The translations under genes were made by a program, and so were the position numbers. This document shows, one piece after another, positions 1 to 5,023 of a stretch of 8,258 nucleotides of DNA. The stretch is from contig JAOUFZ010000069.1 in NCBI GenBank assembly GCA_029857995.1, forward strand, positions 1-8,258. Reading direction: 5' to 3'. Position 1 is the first letter of the stretch. Each line of letters opens with the position of its first letter. Source of the stretch: Dehalococcoidia bacterium. Lineage in GTDB: Bacteria; Chloroflexota; Dehalococcoidia; GIF9; AB-539-J10. Below the pieces are notes generated by a model, which was given only the letters and a program-made list of their open reading frames with translations, ran no database searches and was not told where the DNA came from.

Positions 1-593
1 AACTTGGCAAATTTGTCCAGGTCATAGATGGCTTGAGTCTGAAAGAATTCGGCACCGGCTTCAATCTTCTTTTCGAACTTGAGCAACTGAGGCTCAAGCG
101 GGTTTGCTTCAGGTGTGACTATGGCTCCGGCACAGAACTCCACAGTTCCGTCGAGATTATTGCCCCCCAGATCTTTGCCCGATTCCATCTGCCGGATTGT
201 CTTCAGCAATTGCGCTGAGTCCAGGTCAAAAACACCCTTGGCCGCCTTGTGGTCGCCAACTACAACAGCATCTCCAGTCAGACAGAGGACATTTCTTATG
301 CCCCTGGTGTATGCGAAAAGAAATTCGGCTTGAAGGGCAAGGCGATTGCGGTCGCGGCAAGTTACCTGTAATATAGGCTCGCCGCCTCGCTCCTTGATAG
401 CCAGACAGCCACCAATGCTAGGAAAGCGCATTACGGAACTCTGGTGGTCAGTGACATTCAGCGCGTCTACTTTATCCTTGAGAAGCTCAATATGATGGAG
501 CATCTTCTCAATATTCGTGCCTTTTGGTGGACCGATTTCGCTGGTTATCACAAATTTACCGGATCTGAGAACTTCCCTAAAACTCGGCACCAT
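1..593 (-). CDS. metF: 5,10-methylenetetrahydrofolate reductase, MetF (3' end cut by window edge)
   Basis: This flavoprotein reduces methylene-tetrahydrofolate to methyl-tetrahydrofolate in the methyl branch of the Wood-Ljungdahl pathway or in methionine synthesis. Only the first 197 residues are in the window, and the frame is open to base 1. The TIM-barrel pattern is recognisable: TSEIGPPKG near residues 17-25 holds the likely catalytic Glu19, LTGD at 105-108 corresponds to the flavin-contacting Asp of E. coli MetF, and FFQTQAIYD at 183-191 matches the conserved substrate-side Gln motif. The ATG at 593 is chosen because a strong Shine-Dalgarno sequence sits directly before it, overlapping the stop codon of the upstream metV. 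The two genes are 10 bases apart and surely co-translated. The short MetF-plus-separate-MetV layout is that of acetogens, where MetV passes electrons to MetF instead of MetF using NAD(P)H directly. The identity is secure; the physiological electron donor is inferred. Confidence 0.93.
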   Translation of the reverse strand, partial: MVPSFREVLRSGKFVITSEIGPPKGTNIEKMLHHIELLKDKVDALNVTDHQSSVMRFPSIGGCLAIKERGGEPILQVTCRDRNRLALQAEFLFAYTRGIRNVLCLTGDAVVVGDHKAAKGVFDLDSAQLLKTIRQMESGKDLGGNNLDGTVEFCAGAIVTPEANPLEPQLLKFEKKIEAGAEFFQTQAIYDLDKFAK

Positions 594-595
594 AT

Positions 596-604
596 CTCCT
601 CCTT
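596..604 (-). promoter_or_regulatory. Shine-Dalgarno site of metF overlapping the metV stop codon
   Basis: The minus strand reads AAGGAGGAG just before ATATG. Its first A is the last base of the metV TGA stop (604-606). The AGGAGG core lies 4 bases from the ATG at 593. The overlap indicates translational coupling of metV and metF and fixes the metF start. Confidence 0.8.
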
Positions 605-1248
605 CATATAATCCTGGTCATTCGCGGCCTGGGTGCTACGTTGTAATCTCTGGGAGAGTGATACTTACGCATCAAATCAAGCCGGCCCTGTTCTTTTAAG
701 CGCTGGTATATAAGAGTCCAGGCACAATCCTTTTCTTTATCCACCTCGCATTTGCCATTATTGGTGCCGCCACAAGGGCCATTCAACAAACCTTTGTGAC
801 ACGCCGTGAGGGGACAGATGCCGGCAGTCTCTCCCAAGACGCATTGACCACACTGGGCACAGACCTCCTGAAAACAGCCTGGATCATCCTCGACGCCTAT
901 GAAAAGAGTATCCAGAGCTGGCATGGCTGGCTTGTTAACATAAGTACTCAACTTGTGCACTCCTAAAGCACAGGCCATGACCAGAATACAGCTGGCATTC
1001 TGAATGGCTCCATTATTCTCTTTAATGGCTACTTCGGTCATCTCATCACAGGCGATAGGGACAACTATCCAGCCGGTGACCAGCTTGCCCAGTTCTTGTA
1101 GACGTTCCCTCATTTTCAGGACCTCTTCCCTCCCGCCGGTTTTAGTCATTGTGGCGCATGTGCCACAACCAGCAATATATACCCGGTCAAATCCGTCTAA
1201 CTGCTGCTCAATTTCCTCAAAAGACTTCTGCTTAGTAATAGATTTCAT
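604..1248 (-). CDS. metV: MetV: iron-sulfur partner of methylenetetrahydrofolate reductase
   Basis: This 214-residue protein matches the methylene-tetrahydrofolate reductase C-terminal (MetV) family, a cysteine-rich subunit that in acetogens pairs with MetF and feeds it electrons. The N-terminal half carries C28 and C31 (AGCGTC) plus C67, C87 and C93. The C-terminal half has the cluster-binding array C125, C130, C133, C136, C145, C150, then the NGPCGG motif with C159, followed by C167 and C175. This is enough for two [4Fe-4S] clusters or a cluster plus a metal site; which residues bind what is not visible here. The start at 1248 has GGGAGGT 5 bases upstream (1254-1260). metF follows immediately. 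In Moorella and Acetobacterium metVF sits beside HdrABC-MvhD or RnfC2 partners. Here the upstream partners are NuoE and NuoF-GltD instead, suggesting a pyridine-nucleotide-linked reductase. Family assignment is firm; the electron partner is inferred. Confidence 0.9.
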   Translation of the reverse strand: MKSITKQKSFEEIEQQLDGFDRVYIAGCGTCATMTKTGGREEVLKMRERLQELGKLVTGWIVVPIACDEMTEVAIKENNGAIQNASCILVMACALGVHKLSTYVNKPAMPALDTLFIGVEDDPGCFQEVCAQCGQCVLGETAGICPLTACHKGLLNGPCGGTNNGKCEVDKEKDCAWTLIYQRLKEQGRLDLMRKYHSPRDYNVAPRPRMTRII

Positions 1249-1295
1249 GCCTGACCTCCCATGTCAAAAACAAAAATGCAAACTTAAAATTCTAA

Positions 1296-1371
1296 GTCAT
1301 TGCGAGCGAAGCGAAGCAATCCCACCATCAACCCTCGAGATTGCTTCGTCGCTAACGTTCCTCGCAACGAC
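1296..1371. repeat. 76-bp imperfect palindrome, dispersed repeat/MITE-like element
   Basis: The left arm runs 1296-1321 and the right arm 1339-1371, around a 17-base loop. The outer ends pair as GTCATTGCGAG against CTCGCAACGAC (10 of 11), and the inner ends pair perfectly as CGAAGCAATC against GATTGCTTCG. The centres of the arms differ, giving an internal bulge. Sequences of this type (GTCATTGCGAG...GAAGCAATC, giving CHCERSEA-like translations) occur as dispersed palindromic elements in many bacterial genomes, including Chloroflexota and deltaproteobacteria; that statement is from memory. It lies in the 142-base gap between the NuoF-GltD stop and metV, inside what otherwise looks like one operon. 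In the RNA it would fold into a long hairpin that could stabilise, process or attenuate the transcript. On the transcribed strand it is followed by a T-rich stretch (about 1262-1295) but not by a clean T-run. Confidence 0.8.
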
Positions 1372-1390
1372 ACCCGATGAACGCTTATTT

Positions 1391-4300
1391 TTATTTCTCC
1401 AGGTCGCATCTTAAGCAACGCCTAGCCTCCTGTCTTGCCTTTTCCTCAGAAAAGCTCAGCTCTATCTCTTTAAAGCTACCTTTCCTCTCTTGGAGAGAGA
1501 TATGAGGTGTTTCTGGTCTGAACTGTGGTTCCCAGCTTTCTTCTTCCTCTCTACTTATTTCTTCCTGAATGATGCTGGGTTTCAGGTCATACATCTCGAC
1601 TCGTGAGGTATCGCCCCGTAGATATTTGTCTATAGCGATAGCTCCTCTCCGGCCAGCAGCAACAGCTTCTATAACCATGCCTGGCCCAGAGACAAAATCT
1701 CCCCCAGCAAAGATCCCGGGAACACTGGTAACTAATTTGTTTTCGTCGACAGCCAGCCTTTCCCACCGAGTACGCTCAAGAGCACTATCGGGGGGCAAAA
1801 ATGACAGGTCTGGAGCCTGCCCTACAGCAGCAATGACGGTATCCGCTCGAGCAAAGAACTCTGAGCCGGAAACAGGAATTGGGCGACGACGCCCGCTGGC
1901 CTCGGGTTCGCCCAGCCTCATGCGGATGCATTGCAAACCGGTTACCTTCCAGTCGTCGCTTACTATGCGGGTGGGACTGACAAGGAAACTAACTTGGATG
2001 CCCTCGGCTAGAGCCTCGTCGTACTCCACTTCAGTTACTGGCATCTCTTCCCGTGACCGACGGTAAAATATGTTTACCTCATCGGCACCAAGGCGAAGAG
2101 CTGTGCGAGAGGAGTCAAGAGCTACATTACCGCCACCAATAACAGCCACCCTGCGTCCAATCTTGACAGGCTTGCCAACCTTTACATCTCTGAGAAACCT
2201 CAGACCATAGTAGAAACCCTCAACGTCCTCCAATTCTCCGGGTATGCCAATGTTCTGACTCCTTTGTGCCCCCGCAGCGATGAAGACAGCTTGAAAGCCA
2301 CTGTTTCTGATATTTTCTATAGTGAAATTCACATTGATGGGCGTGCTGTATTTTATTTCCACCCCCCGCTTCTCGATGTATTCGATTTCCTTTTCGATAA
2401 CCTCCCGTGGCAACCGGAAGTCGGGTATAGCTACCGAGAGCATGCCCCCGCCCAGGGGGAGGGCTTCAAAGAGGGTGACAGGATAGCCCATTTGAGCCAG
2501 GAAGTAGGCACATGACAATCCTGTAGGTCCCGCTCCTACCACTGCTACTTTTTGGCTGTGAGTCTGGGGAAAGGGTTCTGGCGGGGATAATTCCCTAACG
2601 TGGTCAAAATACCAGTCGGCAGCAAAGCGTTTAAGCGCCCTGATAGCTACAGGGTCGTCGAGTTCCCCGCGGCGACATCTTCCCTCGCATGGGTGGTGAC
2701 AGATGCGGCCGCAAATAGCAGGGAAAGGATTCCGCTCCCTGATGGTGTTGATAGCCTCGAGGTACTCACCATCGGCAACTTGAGCCACATATTTGGGAAT
2801 ATTAATTCCCACCGGGCAGGTATGCTGACATGGTGATATCATGAGGGCATCACAGACGGCGGCCGAGCACCTTTTCTCTTTTATGTGAGTTTCATATTCG
2901 TCTCTAAAGTAGTTCAGGGTGGTAAGGACAGGATTAGGCGCACTTTGACCCAAGCCACACAGCGAGCATTCTTTCACTGCTTTGGCTATGGTAAGCAGCG
3001 TGTCTATATCCTGTTCACGTCCTTTGCCCTGGGTGATTCTGGTCAGTATTTCTAACATCTGTTTGGTTCCCAGGCGGCAAGGGACACACTTCCCACAGGA
3101 CTCTGCTTGGGTGAAGCTCAAGAAATACTTGGCCACATCCACCATGCAAGTGGTCTCGTCTAACACCACCATCCCGCCAGAGCCCATAATTGAACCTAAT
3201 TGAGCCAGTGTTTCATATTCAACGGGGGAATCGAGAAATCGGGCAGGTATGCAGCCGCCCGAAGGACCCCCCGTCTGCACAGCCTTAAACTGCTTGTGCC
3301 GGGGGATACCACCCCCGACATCAAATATGATGGTGGATAAGGGAGTGCCCATAGGTACCTCCACCAATCCACTGTTGGCAATCTTCCCCGTGAGGGCAAA
3401 TACAGCCGTCCCTTTGCTCTTCTCCGTACCTATGCTGGCAAACCAATCGGCCCCGTTGCTGATTATTTGGGGCACAAAGGCAAAAGTCTTGACGTTGTTT
3501 AGCAAGGTAGGCTTTCCACCCAGGCCTCTCTCCACCGAGCGAGGTGGTGTTTGACGGGGCATACCTCTCCTGCCTTCAATTGAGGCCATCAATGCCGTGG
3601 ACTCTCCACAAACGAAGGCTCCTGCCCCCTCCACAATGTCAACATCGAAACAGAAGTCTGTTTCGAGAATTTTCCTGCCGAGAAACCCGTGCTCTCTCGC
3701 CTGGGCGACAGCTACCTTGAGGCGCTTTACAGCTAGGGGATACTCAGCCCTGACGTATATGTAACCGTCCTGGCTACCAATGGCATAAGCGCTGATCGTC
3801 ATTCCCTCCAGTACGGAGTGAGGATCCGCCTCCAAGATAGAGCGATCCATAAAGGCACCGGGGTCGCCTTCATCAGCATTACAGATTACATATTTAGGCT
3901 TGCCTGTAGCTCGGCGACATGACTCCCACTTCCGCCCAGCAGGAAAACCAGCACCACCGCGCCCCCTAAGGCCGGAGTTTTTGACCTCATTAATAACCTG
4001 CTCTGATGTCATTTCAAGGAGAGCCTTTCTTAGTGCCTGATAACCTCCGCTAGCAATATAATGCTCGATTTTTTCCGGGTTGATACGCCCGCAGTTGCGC
4101 AGGATGACGCGATGCTGTTTTTTGTAGAAGTTTATCTCTGAGTAGTGCGGTATGGCTTTGCCAGTTACAGGGTCGTGGTAGAAAAGGCGTTCCACAGGCT
4201 TGCCATCTCGAAGATGAGAGGTGACGATTTCTGGAGCATCCTCGGCCTGGACGTGGGTATAGAAAATACCTTCCGGTTCAATGACTATATTGGGACCCTG

Positions 4301-4453
4301 CTCGCAGAAACCGTGACAACCAGTGAAATCCACCTCGGCATTCCTTATCCCGTGCCGGCTTATTTCTTCCATAAGCGCCTGATAGACAGCATCAGAGCCA
4401 CTGGAAAGGCATCCTGTTCCCTGACAGACAAATATAGTGCGATGGTTTTGCAT
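1391..4453 (-). CDS. NuoF-type NADH/FMN diaphorase fused to GltD-type FAD/NAD(P) oxidoreductase
   Basis: This 1020-residue flavin/iron-sulfur protein probably exchanges electrons between NAD(P)H and its partners in the cytoplasm. Residues 1-110 form a thioredoxin-like [2Fe-2S] domain (C10, C15, C46, C50). Residues 111-528 are NuoF/HydB-like: GLRGRGGAGFPAGRKW (161-176) and NADEGDPGAFMDR (192-204) bind NADH and FMN, and C453, C456, C459 and C499 bind a [4Fe-4S] cluster. From about 530 the protein is GltD-like: an N-terminal double-cluster region (C534, C542, C546, C581, C585, C589, C593), an FAD motif VGAGPTGLS (639-647), an NAD(P) motif IGGGNVALD (772-780), and GGDFVSGPG (917-925) closing the FAD site. 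It ends in CLRC (1013-1016). The ATG at 4453 follows the nuoE stop by one base, and GGGAGGT lies 11 bases upstream inside nuoE, so the two are coupled. Domain calls are firm; partners and possible electron bifurcation are inference. Confidence 0.93.
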   Translation of the reverse strand: MQNHRTIFVCQGTGCLSSGSDAVYQALMEEISRHGIRNAEVDFTGCHGFCEQGPNIVIEPEGIFYTHVQAEDAPEIVTSHLRDGKPVERLFYHDPVTGKAIPHYSEINFYKKQHRVILRNCGRINPEKIEHYIASGGYQALRKALLEMTSEQVINEVKNSGLRGRGGAGFPAGRKWESCRRATGKPKYVICNADEGDPGAFMDRSILEADPHSVLEGMTISAYAIGSQDGYIYVRAEYPLAVKRLKVAVAQAREHGFLGRKILETDFCFDVDIVEGAGAFVCGESTALMASIEGRRGMPRQTPPRSVERGLGGKPTLLNNVKTFAFVPQIISNGADWFASIGTEKSKGTAVFALTGKIANSGLVEVPMGTPLSTIIFDVGGGIPRHKQFKAVQTGGPSGGCIPARFLDSPVEYETLAQLGSIMGSGGMVVLDETTCMVDVAKYFLSFTQAESCGKCVPCRLGTKQMLEILTRITQGKGREQDIDTLLTIAKAVKECSLCGLGQSAPNPVLTTLNYFRDEYETHIKEKRCSAAVCDALMISPCQHTCPVGINIPKYVAQVADGEYLEAINTIRERNPFPAICGRICHHPCEGRCRRGELDDPVAIRALKRFAADWYFDHVRELSPPEPFPQTHSQKVAVVGAGPTGLSCAYFLAQMGYPVTLFEALPLGGGMLSVAIPDFRLPREVIEKEIEYIEKRGVEIKYSTPINVNFTIENIRNSGFQAVFIAAGAQRSQNIGIPGELEDVEGFYYGLRFLRDVKVGKPVKIGRRVAVIGGGNVALDSSRTALRLGADEVNIFYRRSREEMPVTEVEYDEALAEGIQVSFLVSPTRIVSDDWKVTGLQCIRMRLGEPEASGRRRPIPVSGSEFFARADTVIAAVGQAPDLSFLPPDSALERTRWERLAVDENKLVTSVPGIFAGGDFVSGPGMVIEAVAAGRRGAIAIDKYLRGDTSRVEMYDLKPSIIQEEISREEEESWEPQFRPETPHISLQERKGSFKEIELSFSEEKARQEARRCLRCDLEK

Positions 4454-4454
4454 A

Positions 4455-4943
4455 CTACTCTCTGACCTCCCGATTCCTGAACAACTGCTCTACTTTCTTC
4501 GGATTCATATGACCATGGACATGGTCACCAACGACTAGATTAGGGGCCAGAGCACAAACGCCGATGCAAGCAACAGTTTCCAGGGTGTATTCCAAATCAG
4601 GGCTAGTCTCGCCCTCTTCAATACGTAGGTGCTGTTTAACCAATTTCAATATCGTCTTCCCTCCCCTCACATGACAGGCTGTCCCTCGACAAACTCTAAC
4701 GACGTTTCTGCCCCGTGGCTGAGTATAGAGCTGGGTATAAAAACTAATCACCCCCTGCACCTGACTGGTGAAGAGTCCCAAGCCTCTGGCTATAAGCAGC
4801 ATAGACTGGGGAGGGATATACCCGAACTCCCGTTGGATTTGTTGCAGCAGAGGTATTAGCGCCCATTTCTGCTGACTATATTCAGAAACGATGGCATTCA
4901 TCTGTGCTAGATCAGCCTTTGTGATTTTCTTTGCTTTATTCAT
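4455..4943 (-). CDS. NuoE-like 24-kDa [2Fe-2S] subunit
   Basis: This 162-residue protein matches the NuoE/HydA-gamma family, the small subunit that pairs with NuoF-type diaphorases in complex I, bifurcating hydrogenases and NAD-linked formate dehydrogenases. The N-terminal helical part (about 10-70) includes the family sequence FGYIPPQSM (40-48) and ISFYTQL (66-72). The thioredoxin-like C-terminal part carries the four [2Fe-2S] ligands C85, C90, C126 and C130 (CRGTAC and CIGVC). Length is normal for the family. The ATG at 4943 has a modest GGGTGGAG site 4 bases upstream (4948-4955). It sits directly before the NuoF-GltD gene with one base between them, in the usual E-then-F order, and 80 bases after the FdhA-like gene. 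It would form the diaphorase module together with the fusion protein. Family assignment is secure; the specific complex is inferred from context. Confidence 0.93.
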   Translation of the reverse strand: MNKAKKITKADLAQMNAIVSEYSQQKWALIPLLQQIQREFGYIPPQSMLLIARGLGLFTSQVQGVISFYTQLYTQPRGRNVVRVCRGTACHVRGGKTILKLVKQHLRIEEGETSPDLEYTLETVACIGVCALAPNLVVGDHVHGHMNPKKVEQLFRNREVRE

Positions 4944-5003
4944 GAAGCTCCACCCTTTCTATTCTCATATTAAGTAACACAGGGACTTGTCGCCCATCCT
5001 TTT

Positions 5004-5022
5004 GCCGAGGACAAGCCTCGGC
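5004..5022. other. Perfect 7-bp hairpin just after the FdhA-like stop codon
   Basis: GCCGAGG (5004-5010) and CCTCGGC (5016-5022) are exact inverted repeats around a 5-base loop, beginning one base after the TAA stop at 5024-5026. On the transcribed strand it is followed by AAAAGG, not a T-run, so it does not look like a standard terminator. It may mark an RNA-processing or stabilising site between the FdhA-like and nuoE messages. The function is inferred only from position and symmetry. Confidence 0.45.
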
Positions 5023-5023
5023 G

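Noticed and set aside
1262..1267. TTGACA box on the minus strand as a -35 promoter element of metV
   Set aside because: It lies only about 14 bases before the ATG, leaving no room for a -10 element and a transcription start.
1296..1371. CRISPR repeat unit
   Set aside because: Only one palindromic copy is present, with no regularly spaced repeats or cas genes.
1004..1414. 136-residue plus-strand reading frame
   Set aside because: It runs antisense to metV and through the palindrome, its protein has no recognisable domain, and it has no convincing ribosome-binding site. It is a shadow frame.
5004..5022. Rho-independent terminator for the FdhA-like gene
   Set aside because: The stem is good, but the transcribed (minus) strand continues with AAAAGG and not a T-run, and nuoE follows on the same strand.
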